A DNA stretch of 33,545 nt from DATLOJ01 sp035536315 (GTDB lineage: Bacteria; Actinomycetota; CADDZG01; JAHWKV01), in contig DATLOJ010000130.1 of the NCBI GenBank assembly GCA_035536315.1, positions 1-33,545 on the forward strand, written 5' to 3'. A model generated the notes under the pieces. That model was not told the DNA's origin. It made no database searches and saw nothing but the letters and a program-made list of their open reading frames with translations. The position numbers and the translations under genes are program-made. Positions 14,529 through 21,129 of this stretch are shown here, piece by piece (position 1 is the first letter of the stretch; every line of letters begins with the position of its first letter).

Positions 14529-15425
14529 CTAGCCGAACTGGTACCTGTTGGCCTCGATATCGATGATTGGCGCCGCCAGCGGGCCGACGTCGTTACCAAA
14601 GTCCGGAGCATTGATTTCGTAGACATTTCCGTCTAGCGAAACGAGCCACTGTATTTGCTCGTCGGAGATCCGCACGGTGCTTCCGCTCACCGGGGCAGTA
14701 GTTGAGCCGAAGGCCGACCCGGCGAATGGAGCCGAGCCACGTGCGTGGACGCCACCATTGGCTTCGGTCGCCCAATATCCATCTAAAGAGGCCCAGTAGT
14801 TGTCCAGGCCCACCACGGGGCTCCGTACTTCGTCACGAATGTTGCCCTTGTACCCGGCGGAGCCTCTGGCATGCAGACCACCCAGCCGTTCCATCATGAA
14901 GTAACCCTGGCCATTAGAGGCGGCGGCCGCGGCTGTTACCGGAGACTCGAGTGCGGTACCTGCCAGTGATCCGAAGAATCCTGCGCTTCCGAATGTGATC
15001 ACTCCACCATCGGCACCAAACAGCCAGTACCCCTGACTTATGACCGAAGGAGGAGTCGCAACTATTGCCACTATCGGCGCGGCGGGAGAGATTCCCAAAG
15101 ACTGCATAGACCCGAGGAACTGAGCATTGCCGAACGCGTGAACCCCTCCGTTGGACTGCGCGATCCAGTACCCGTCTCCATTAGGGGTCGAAGCCATACC
15201 AATGACGTTTTCTACTTGAGGTAGGCCAAGCTCGGATAAGCGCCCCGGGAGTGAACCGAAGAAATCCACACCTCCGTGAGTAAAGACTCCGCCGTCTCTT
15301 CCCAGGTTCCAGAACCCCAAGTCCGAGTGATTAGCAAAGGCAGGCTTCGATGCCGTGCCGATTGCGGGCAGAAGCACTGCTGCTAGTAACAAAACCAAAA
15401 GCACTCTCAGCAGTCGAGTTTTCAT
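14529..15425 (-). CDS. Secreted six-repeat (beta-propeller-like) protein, array copy 1
   Basis: First gene of the three-gene unit. The 298-residue product starts MKTRLLRVLLVLLLAAVLLP and has likely cleavage near KPAFA. Six repeats of the family follow (GFWNLGRDGGVFTHGG, GYWIAQSNGGVHAFGNAQF, GYWLFGADGGVITFGSAGF, GYFMMERLGGLHARGSAGYK, GYWATEANGGVHARG, IQWLVSLDGNVYEINAPD). The variable loops are ATPPSVISQ before repeat 3 and VRISDEQ before repeat 6. A good ribosome binding site, AAAGGGAG, precedes the ATG. The 118-base gap to modA on the other side holds a dyad at 15456-15478 and must contain both divergent promoters. Confidence 0.85.
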   Translation of the reverse strand: MKTRLLRVLLVLLLAAVLLPAIGTASKPAFANHSDLGFWNLGRDGGVFTHGGVDFFGSLPGRLSELGLPQVENVIGMASTPNGDGYWIAQSNGGVHAFGNAQFLGSMQSLGISPAAPIVAIVATPPSVISQGYWLFGADGGVITFGSAGFFGSLAGTALESPVTAAAAASNGQGYFMMERLGGLHARGSAGYKGNIRDEVRSPVVGLDNYWASLDGYWATEANGGVHARGSAPFAGSAFGSTTAPVSGSTVRISDEQIQWLVSLDGNVYEINAPDFGNDVGPLAAPIIDIEANRYQFG

Positions 15426-15455
15426 CCGCTCCCTTTCTGTAATGACTTAATGTCG

Positions 15456-15478
15456 CTTAGGCAGCCTAGGCTATTAAG
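15456..15478. promoter_or_regulatory. Dyad symmetry upstream of the propeller operon
   Basis: A perfect ten-base palindrome AGCCTAGGCT (15463-15472) is framed by CTTA and TAAG arms at 15456-15459 and 15475-15478. It lies 31-53 bases before the first propeller gene and 66 bases before modA, between divergent genes. A regulator-binding site is plausible, but the regulator is unknown. Confidence 0.4.
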
Positions 15479-15543
15479 GTCCCTTGATGTTGGGGGCGAG
15501 GGCTAAGTCACTGCGTGGGTTCCACGCTATCCATTAACCACTG

Positions 15544-16365
15544 ATGCCTCTCAGCAAATGGCTAATATCACCGCCTATGCGAATGAAAATCGCGGCGGTC
15601 TTTTCGCTCGCTCTTCTTATCGGAGTGAGCTGTGGTACCGATCAAAAGAACCCCGTAGAGGAAGAAACTCCGGACAGCCAGCTTGCAGCTCCCGCTGGAT
15701 CTCTCTCGATCTTTGCCGCCGTTTCACTCACCGAAGCGTTCGAAGAAATAGGCAAGGCGTACGAAAAGAAGAACCCTGGGGCGAAAGTCAGCTTCAACTT
15801 CGCCGGCAGCTCTTCACTCGCCTCCCAGTTGGAGCAAGGAGCTAAGGCAGACATCTTTGCCTCTGCCGATGAAGTGACGATGCAGTCACTCAACGAAAAG
15901 GGCTTGATCTCCGACCGACCACGGGTGTTCGCGAAGAACACCATGCAGATCCTTGTTGCGAAGGGAAACCCAAAAAACATCAAGACAGTCACCGATCTCG
16001 CCCGTAAGGATCTGGTAGTTGTGCTGGCCGATCCCGCCGTACCCGCGGGCCGCTACGCGCAGGAGGTTCTGAACAAGGCCAGCGTGAAGGTGACTCCAAA
16101 GTCTCTCGAGCTCGACGTCAGAGCCGTGGTCGCCAAAATCGATCTCGGCGAAGCCGACGCTGGCATCGTCTACACAACCGATATCAAGAGCTCTTCCAAG
16201 GTCGCCGGAGTTAAGATTCCGCTAGAGCACAATGTGCAAGCCAGGTATCCGATCGCGGTCTTGAAGACCTCTTTGGATATCAAGGGCAGTGAAAAGTTCG
16301 TCGGGTACCTTCTTTCGGTAAACGGCCAGGCGATTCTCAAGAAGCACGGCTTCGACACAACCTGA
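15544..16365 (+). CDS. modA: Molybdate ABC transporter substrate-binding lipoprotein
   Basis: ModA captures molybdate (or tungstate) outside the membrane for the ModBC importer. The 273-residue precursor has a hydrophobic signal ending LIGVSC, giving a candidate lipidated Cys at residue 30. The mature part shows the ModA pattern: FAAVSLTEAFEEIGKAYEKK, FAGSSSLASQLEQGAKADIF, FASADEVTM, and VVLADPAVPAGRYAQEVL with the later DAGIVYTTD. Oxyanion-contacting Ser residues are in the AAVSLT and GSSSLA blocks. The start could be ATG 15544 or the ATGs at 15577/15583, which lie closer to the signal core. modB begins eight bases after the stop. It is divergent from the propeller array. Confidence 0.94.
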   Translation: MPLSKWLISPPMRMKIAAVFSLALLIGVSCGTDQKNPVEEETPDSQLAAPAGSLSIFAAVSLTEAFEEIGKAYEKKNPGAKVSFNFAGSSSLASQLEQGAKADIFASADEVTMQSLNEKGLISDRPRVFAKNTMQILVAKGNPKNIKTVTDLARKDLVVVLADPAVPAGRYAQEVLNKASVKVTPKSLELDVRAVVAKIDLGEADAGIVYTTDIKSSSKVAGVKIPLEHNVQARYPIAVLKTSLDIKGSEKFVGYLLSVNGQAILKKHGFDTT

Positions 16366-16373
16366 TCGAAACT

Positions 16374-17195
16374 TTGAAGCCAGGCCCCCATAAGCGGCGA
16401 CGCCGGTCGGGGGACACCGCCACGCCACTCGTGTTTGGTTTGCTCGCGGCCCTCTGCGTGGTGTTTCTCGCCGTTCCCCTCATGGGTCTTCTTACGCAGA
16501 TTCCCTGGGACTCCGTGCGATCGGAGCTCGGCAATCGCGATGTCGCCTCTGCCCTCAAGCTCTCACTACTGACTTCGCTTTTCGCGACAGTGTTGGCGGC
16601 TGTCTTGGGAATCCCTTTGGCATGGGTCCTGGCACGAGTCCAATTTCGCGGAAAATCGTTCGTTCGATCCCTCGCCATATTGCCGATGGTCATGCCTCCG
16701 GTTGTTGCGGGCCTCGCGCTCTTACTGGCATTCGGAAGAAACGGTTTGATCGGCAAAGGCCTAACGAAGATCGGACTAACGATTCCGTTTACAACCACGG
16801 CAGTCGTCATCGCCGAAGCGTTTGTCGCTATGCCCTTTTTGATACTGGCTGTGGAGGCGGCGCTAAGGTCTTCCCAAACGATTCAAACGGAGGAGGCCGC
16901 CGCATCGCTCGGGGCCTCGCCCTCGAGGCGACTTCTAGACATCACTCTGCCGATGTCCAAGGCTGCGCTTGCAGCCGGTCTTGTACTTTGCTGGGCTCGT
17001 GCTTTGGGTGAGTTCGGAGCCACAATCACATTCGCCGGCAACCTTCCTGCAATCACCAGGACGATGCCCATCGCGGTTTACGTGGCTTTGGAACGCCGCC
17101 CTCAGTCTGCAATCGTGCTCGGCTCCATTCTTCTAGTCGTCTCATTTCTCGTGTTGTTTGTTCTGCGGGATCGATGGTTCCGCGCCCAGGCATGA
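16374..17195 (+). CDS. modB: Molybdate ABC transporter permease
   Basis: ModB is the membrane channel of the molybdate importer. The 273-residue protein has about six hydrophobic helices. It carries the typical permease blocks IPLAWVLARVQFRGKSFV, LAILPMVMPPVVAGLALLLAFG and EEAAASLGASPSRRLLDITLP (the EAA loop that docks on ModC), and then RALGEFGATITFAGN, which is characteristic of ModB/CysT-type permeases. The TTG start at 16374 is the only sensible one, eight bases after modA. The stop overlaps the modC ATG as ATGA. Confidence 0.95.
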   Translation: MKPGPHKRRRRSGDTATPLVFGLLAALCVVFLAVPLMGLLTQIPWDSVRSELGNRDVASALKLSLLTSLFATVLAAVLGIPLAWVLARVQFRGKSFVRSLAILPMVMPPVVAGLALLLAFGRNGLIGKGLTKIGLTIPFTTTAVVIAEAFVAMPFLILAVEAALRSSQTIQTEEAAASLGASPSRRLLDITLPMSKAALAAGLVLCWARALGEFGATITFAGNLPAITRTMPIAVYVALERRPQSAIVLGSILLVVSFLVLFVLRDRWFRAQA

Positions 17196-18244
17196 GTCTC
17201 CACGCGGACATAAGAGCAGACGCCGGCGCGCTCGTTATCGAAGCCCGGTTGGAGGCGAGATCGGGAGAGGTTGTGGGGATAGTCGGGCCGAACGGGGCCG
17301 GAAAGACCACAGTGCTGAAAGCCATAGCCGGGCTTTGGCCGATCAGTCGCGGCAAGGTATCGATCAACGAGTGGGTGGTAGAGGATTCCGAAGCGGGGAT
17401 AAGGAACCCTCCCGAGCAGCGGTCCGTGGGCATGGTCTTTCAGGACCTTCGCCTGTTCCCGCACATGTCCGTTGCGGACAACATCGGCTACGGCCTGCGA
17501 CTAAGAGGAGTGCCGCGCAAACAAGCGCGGGTACTTGCGGAGCCACTCATCGAGACTCTCGGCCTCGCGCCGCATTCGAAGCAGAAACCGGGGTCCTTGT
17601 CCGGGGGTCAAGCTCAGAAAGTCGCGCTGGCTCGAACCCTGATAACTAACCCCCAGGTGATTCTTCTCGACGAACCGTTCTCGGCGCTGGATGCAGAGTC
17701 CCGCCCCAAGGTTCGGCGGGATATGAGCCTCTATTTCCGCCATCCGGACTGCACGACGATCATCGTCACGCACGACCCAATGGAGGCCAAGGCCCTTTGC
17801 AACCGAGTCATCGTCATGGAAGAGGGACGCTTTATCCAGGAGGGGGAAATCGACCGCATCGCGGACGACCCAAAGTCGCGTTACGCGGCCGAATCCCTTG
17901 GACTCAACTTCTTTCCCGGCGTTGCCGCCGGTGAGACTGTTGATGTCGGCGGGGAAGCGACGCTATCGGTCGTTGGCGAACACCACGGCAGGGTGATCGT
18001 TTCCTTTCATCCCCGAGCGGTGGTCTTGCACCAGACGCGTCCGGAAGGTACGGCCCGCAACGTGTTCAAAGCGATCGTCAGAACAGTTCGACATGAAAAT
18101 GGAATTACCCGGGTGACGACCGCGGGGTCCCTCAGTGCAGTTGCCGAAATCACCAGGGTTTCGGCCGAACAGTTGAACCTGCGGCCGGGGGCCGAGGTTT
18201 GGCTTTCAGTAAAAGCAGCCCAGATTCAAGTGACGCCTCTCTAG
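17192..18244 (+). CDS. modC: Molybdate ABC transporter ATP-binding protein with TOBE domain
   Basis: This is the ATPase of the molybdate importer, 350 residues from the ATG at 17192, which overlaps the modB stop. It has Walker A GPNGAGKTTVLK (about 31-42), Q loop MVFQDLRLFPHMSV, signature LSGGQAQKVALARTL, Walker B VILLDEPFSALD and switch His in IIVTHDPMEA. The C-terminal 120 residues form a TOBE/Mop-like regulatory domain (PRAVVLHQTRPEGTARNV and later VWLSVKAAQIQV) that may sense molybdate. The signature has GGQAQK rather than the common GGQxQR. Together modABC supply molybdenum for the cofactor genes moaC and mog located 2.5 kb away. Confidence 0.95.
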   Translation: MSLHADIRADAGALVIEARLEARSGEVVGIVGPNGAGKTTVLKAIAGLWPISRGKVSINEWVVEDSEAGIRNPPEQRSVGMVFQDLRLFPHMSVADNIGYGLRLRGVPRKQARVLAEPLIETLGLAPHSKQKPGSLSGGQAQKVALARTLITNPQVILLDEPFSALDAESRPKVRRDMSLYFRHPDCTTIIVTHDPMEAKALCNRVIVMEEGRFIQEGEIDRIADDPKSRYAAESLGLNFFPGVAAGETVDVGGEATLSVVGEHHGRVIVSFHPRAVVLHQTRPEGTARNVFKAIVRTVRHENGITRVTTAGSLSAVAEITRVSAEQLNLRPGAEVWLSVKAAQIQVTPL

Positions 18245-18322
18245 TTGGTTTAAGCCAGACCGCGCCCAGTGGTACTGCGGCAAATGTACCGAGACTTCAC
18301 ACCAAGTACGACAAAAAATTTG

Positions 18323-18395
18323 TGGAGCCGAGGGGATTCGAACCCCTGACCTCTGCATTGCGAACGCAGCACTCTACCAACTGAGCTACGGCCCC
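18323..18395 (-). tRNA. tRNA-Ala (anticodon CGC)
   Basis: A 73-base cloverleaf: acceptor GGGGCCG/CGGCTCC (one G-U), D arm GCTCAGTTGGTAGAGT, anticodon stem CTGCG/TGCAG with loop TTCGCAA (anticodon CGC), T arm AGGGG/CCCCT with loop TTCGAAT, discriminator A. The G-U pair at position 3-70 is the alanine identity element. CCA is not encoded. A run of six T follows the 3' end on the minus strand and may help termination. Confidence 0.96.
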
Positions 18396-18462
18396 TGAAG
18401 CGACTCATTGTAGCCACCGTGCTCGGGGGGCACCCTGTGCAGGATCATCGGCCGGGGCGGTC

Positions 18463-19080
18463 CTACTTCTCCTTTGCTTCGAGGGCCTCTATCAACCTCG
18501 ATTGAATGATCGTCGTCGTGAGGTCGCCCCTTGTTCGCTCGAGAATCGCTCTTACTGCATCCGTCGTCCGGCGCAATCCACCGGTCATTGCCTCGGGGAA
18601 ATCGATCGACGTAAGCAGGTAATAGATGTCGTCCATGGTTCCTAAGACTTGTTCGGCCCTGCCGATGTTGGAAGAGCGCATCAGGTCGAGCAGGTGCCGC
18701 CTCATCTCTCCCGCGGCTTCTCCCATTCCATTCAAGTAAGCAGCAGCATCGACGGAGATGTCCTCGGGAGTTGGAATCGGTTCACCAAAGACAACAGCTT
18801 TCGTGATCATGCCTTCGGCGTACTCCTTGGCCGCATCATGAAAGAAGCCCGCGTGCCGGATGTCGGGATGCTCCTTCAGTGCAGCTTGTGCATCGTTCAA
18901 GCAGGTCAGAGCCTGTGACAGGAGTTCGTCTGCAAGGCCCGCCTCTGATCGATGCACGGCTCTTATTGCGTTGGCCGAGAGTCGCACGGTCTGTCTGCAC
19001 AGCCTGAGCCCCTGCTCCCTGGCGGCATTCTTCGAATCGAGCTGCTCGCGCACCGAACGGCCGAGCGCGTCAAAATCCAT
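18463..19080 (-). CDS. Translin family protein (C3PO/TRAX-like)
   Basis: This all-helical 205-residue protein matches the translin/TRAX family. REQGLRLCRQTVRLSANAIR and AVHRSEAGLADELLSQA are followed by AGFFHDAAKEYAEGMI, DAAAYLNGMGEAAGEMRRH, MDDIYYLLTSIDFPEA and GLRRTTDAVRAILERTRGDL. In eukaryotes translin and TRAX form the C3PO RNase and bind ssRNA/ssDNA, and archaeal homologues are RNases. The KEYAE element holds the ExxE pair that in TRAX is part of the catalytic site, so nuclease activity is possible but unproven. The ATG at 19080 follows TATAAC by five bases, suggesting a leaderless mRNA. Neighbours are tRNA-Ala downstream and the GlpR-like gene upstream on the same strand. Confidence 0.85.
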   Translation of the reverse strand: MDFDALGRSVREQLDSKNAAREQGLRLCRQTVRLSANAIRAVHRSEAGLADELLSQALTCLNDAQAALKEHPDIRHAGFFHDAAKEYAEGMITKAVVFGEPIPTPEDISVDAAAYLNGMGEAAGEMRRHLLDLMRSSNIGRAEQVLGTMDDIYYLLTSIDFPEAMTGGLRRTTDAVRAILERTRGDLTTTIIQSRLIEALEAKEK

Positions 19081-19106
19081 ACCTTGTTATACGAAACTTT
19101 TGGCTG

Positions 19107-19673
19107 CTACAGGCTCCCGGCGGAGAAGAGAGGCTCCTCCACCATCTCGGGGGCCGAATGTCTCTGGGGCTTTGCCCGCTGGGGAAGTCCTTGAACGATG
19201 GCAAGGCTCTGGGAAGGCCCTGACCTCCTTATTTGAATCAGGGCTACAACGAAAGCCAGGAGCGCGACATCGAGAATTACGTGGATCCAGACGAGGAACC
19301 TCGCCGCAGGAAACAACGAAGCAACCAAAGTGAGCCCACACGCCAGGAGCAGAGTCGTGAATATTCGGCGACGGCGTTCAATCGCCCGCTTGCGCGTCAC
19401 AACTTCGTCCTGGGGACGAGGGGGCATGACTATCCAGCGGCCCGACGAGACTCCTTGGCTCGCGCCCAATGCATTCATCCCTTTCTGAAAACTGCCCACG
19501 CTGGCAATTGGAGAGGTGTGCTTTCTAGCCCTGAAGAGAGCCGGTACGAATACGGCCCCCCAGAGCACCGTCAACAAGCTTACAAGCAATAGCGTCAAAG
19601 GACCCTTGTCCTCCCGCTGGTTTTTCGGAAGATAGCACGGCGTTTTTTCCGTTCTGCGGATTTCGGGAGTCAT
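19107..19673 (-). CDS. GlpR/SepX-like membrane protein (divisome-associated)
   Basis: This 188-residue protein has an N-terminal helix (about 25-45, LTLLLVSLLTVLWGAVFVP) and a cytosolic stretch with SPIASVGSFQKGMNALG. A basic RKRAIERRRRIF precedes a hairpin of two helices (about 108-152). This is the layout of the actinobacterial SepX/GlpR family. In Corynebacterium GlpR is the membrane receptor of the gephyrin-like Glp, and in Streptomyces SepX helps cell division. The neighbourhood (galU, moaC, mog nearby) is the usual one, although a Glp/MoeA gene is absent here. ATG at 19673 is chosen, and the frame extends to 19865 without a better start. Assignment rests on pattern and context. Confidence 0.72.
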   Translation of the reverse strand: MTPEIRRTEKTPCYLPKNQREDKGPLTLLLVSLLTVLWGAVFVPALFRARKHTSPIASVGSFQKGMNALGASQGVSSGRWIVMPPRPQDEVVTRKRAIERRRRIFTTLLLACGLTLVASLFPAARFLVWIHVILDVALLAFVVALIQIRRSGPSQSLAIVQGLPQRAKPQRHSAPEMVEEPLFSAGSL

Positions 19674-19696
19674 TTCGCGCGTAGGATCAGGGAGCA

Positions 19697-19900
19697 ATGG
19701 AGCTCGATGGCCACCCCACCCAAGACATTGTCGAAGAACTACAGCGACGAGGAGGCCTTCTTTACCAGGGAACCGACATGGGACCCGACGAGGAGGCCCT
19801 GACTCTGCCGCGGCACCGAAGCGAACACGAACGGGGCCTTTGGGTCTTTCTGCCGACCGCTGCATACGAAACCGAGATCGACGAAATGCCGCCCTTCTAG
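19697..19900 (+). CDS. Small acidic hypothetical protein
   Basis: This is a 67-residue, strongly acidic protein beginning MELDGHPTQDIVEELQ and ending YETEIDEMPPF, with no signal or membrane segment and no family I recognise. Evidence that it is real: GGGAG at good spacing before the ATG, an AGGATC-like promoter region shared with the divergent GlpR-like gene (23 bases apart), and a second small gene 49 bases downstream with its own ribosome binding site. The reverse frame here is also open, but has no plausible start. Confidence 0.5.
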   Translation: MELDGHPTQDIVEELQRRGGLLYQGTDMGPDEEALTLPRHRSEHERGLWVFLPTAAYETEIDEMPPF

Positions 19901-19949
19901 TGGCCCACTGGGCGAACTAGCCGTCAATCAACAATCCAGGGAGATACAG

Positions 19950-20132
19950 ATGAAAAAGTGGGAGTACGCGTCCGTTCCGATAATTCCTCATGTGGCTCAG
20001 GAGATCCTCAACAACTGGGGCGAGGACGGCTGGGAGCTAGTTACGGTTTTCTCTCCACCCGACGTCGGAGGAATTGTTGCTTACTTCAAGCGTCCGAAAT
20101 CAGACGAGGAGTCGCAGGGGACCTTGCACTAG
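19950..20132 (+). CDS. DUF4177-like small protein
   Basis: This 60-residue protein has the form KWEYASVPI, EILNNWGEDGWELVTVFSPP and GGIVAYFKRP, which fits the DUF4177 pattern (K-EY near the N-terminus, a short helix, then GWELV and a final aromatic strand). The family fold is small alpha/beta and its role is unknown. GGGAGATACAG precedes the ATG, a strong ribosome binding site. Its TAG stop overlaps the mog stop from the opposite strand. Confidence 0.75.
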   Translation: MKKWEYASVPIIPHVAQEILNNWGEDGWELVTVFSPPDVGGIVAYFKRPKSDEESQGTLH

Positions 20133-20635
20133 GTTTGTATGTGGCCCTGCGCATCACCTTGGAGAAGCCGGACCGCATGCGGCAGGATCGGTGCCACAGC
20201 TTCGAGGCAGTCGGTGACTCCTCCGGGGCTGCCCGGCAGATTCACTATCAACGTCGATCCCCTTACTCCGGCGACGGCCCGGGACAACGCCGCGTGGGGA
20301 GTCTTTGAGAGGCTGACGGAACGCATGAGCTCCCCGATTCCGGGCACCAGCCTTTCGCATACTTCGGATGTTGCTTCCGGCGTTACGTCCCGTGCGGCCA
20401 CACCGGTGCCCCCGGTTGTGACGATCAGTTGCACGCCTTCGGTGCAAAGAGAGACGAGCACATCGGAAATCAGCGACTGCTCGTCGGCAACGACGCGCTG
20501 CGAATGGATTTCTGCTCCCAACCCGGAAAGGAGCTTCACGGCGGCCGGTCCGCTTGCATCGTTGGCTTTACCAGCACTCACCGAATCGCTCACGGTTACG
20601 ACCGCAGCAAGAGCGCCTTCCAGCCCTCGGCTCAA
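20129..20635 (-). CDS. mog: Molybdopterin adenylyltransferase (MoaB/Mog family)
   Basis: Mog/MoaB-type proteins adenylylate molybdopterin before metal insertion. The 168-residue protein has VVTVSDSVSAGKANDASGP, the pterin-binding LIVTTGGTGVAARDVTPEAT and the C-terminal LIVNLPGSPGGVTDCLEA. Length is typical. The chosen TTG at 20635 has GGAGAAGGG just upstream and overlaps the moaC stop as TTGA. A TTG at 20659 is less likely. Last gene of the GGDEF-galU-moaC-mog unit. Whether it should be called MogA or MoaB cannot be decided here. Confidence 0.93.
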   Translation of the reverse strand: MSRGLEGALAAVVTVSDSVSAGKANDASGPAAVKLLSGLGAEIHSQRVVADEQSLISDVLVSLCTEGVQLIVTTGGTGVAARDVTPEATSEVCERLVPGIGELMRSVSLSKTPHAALSRAVAGVRGSTLIVNLPGSPGGVTDCLEAVAPILPHAVRLLQGDAQGHIQT

Positions 20636-21129
20636 CCCTTCTCCAACTCGCGGCGCCAATTCCCGCTCTTTCCCCCGGACTTTTCGAGGAGCAGCACACG
20701 CTCCAGGCGCGCATCGCGGTCGACCCCTTTCACCATGTCATAGACCGTGAGAGCGGCCACAGCGACGGCCGTCATCGCCTCCATCTCTACTCCCGTTCGG
20801 TCATAAGCCTTGGTCCGCGCGGTAATCGAAACCCCCTCGTCCTCCAGATCGAACTCGAGGTCAATGTCGGTGAGAACGATGGGATGACACAAGGGAATCA
20901 GTTCGCTAGTCCTTTTCGCTCCCATGACTCCGGCAAGCTGCGCTACAGAAAGAACATCCCCCTTCTTGCCGCGGCCCTCGCGCACCTGCTCCAACGCGCT
21001 TGGTGAGAGCTTGACAAAACCACTTGCAACGGCTTCCCGCGGGGTGGGAGCTTTTTCAGTCACGTCCACCATCCTCGCCCCGCCGTCCGGCGTCGAGTGC
21101 GTAAGACGATTGTTCTGGTCGGCGGTCAA
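20632..21129 (-). CDS. moaC: Cyclic pyranopterin monophosphate synthase
   Basis: MoaC with MoaA makes cyclic pyranopterin monophosphate, the first molybdenum cofactor intermediate. The 165-residue protein has RMVDVTEKAPTPREAVA, MGAKRTSELIPLCHPI, YDRTGVEMEAMTAVAVAAL and TVYDMVKGVDR. These include the conserved Lys, His, Glu and Asp/Lys (DMVK) of the active site. TTG at 21129 overlaps the galU stop as TTGA. The N-terminal 18 residues before MVDVT are longer than needed, but no other start is closer in frame. Confidence 0.96.
   Translation of the reverse strand: MTADQNNRLTHSTPDGGARMVDVTEKAPTPREAVASGFVKLSPSALEQVREGRGKKGDVLSVAQLAGVMGAKRTSELIPLCHPIVLTDIDLEFDLEDEGVSITARTKAYDRTGVEMEAMTAVAVAALTVYDMVKGVDRDARLERVLLLEKSGGKSGNWRRELEKG

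Larger units (their letters stand above)
10661..15425 (-). repeat. Tandem array of five paralogous genes
   Basis: Five head-to-tail genes (about 890-903 bases each) encode proteins alignable over their full length. Nucleotide similarity is high. For example, the 3' parts of the copies at 13609-14505 and 14529-15425 differ at only a few bases over stretches of 80-90. Within each protein there are six further repeats of about 42-48 residues. An intrinsic terminator at 12612-12633 divides the array into a three-gene and a two-gene unit. Confidence 0.95.

Noticed and set aside
10661..15425. CRISPR or transposon explanation for the repetitive region
   Set aside because: The repeat units are whole coding genes with signal peptides and internal protein repeats. 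There are no short palindromic repeats with unique spacers, no transposase and no terminal inverted repeats.
15426..15543. Molybdenum cofactor riboswitch or ModE operator before modA
   Set aside because: The gap is short and I cannot fold the known riboswitch or find a full ModE palindrome. Only partial CGCTAT-like half sites are present.
19674..19865. Extension of the GlpR-like frame upstream of 19673
   Set aside because: It runs across the divergent small gene at 19697 and adds a sequence with no family resemblance.
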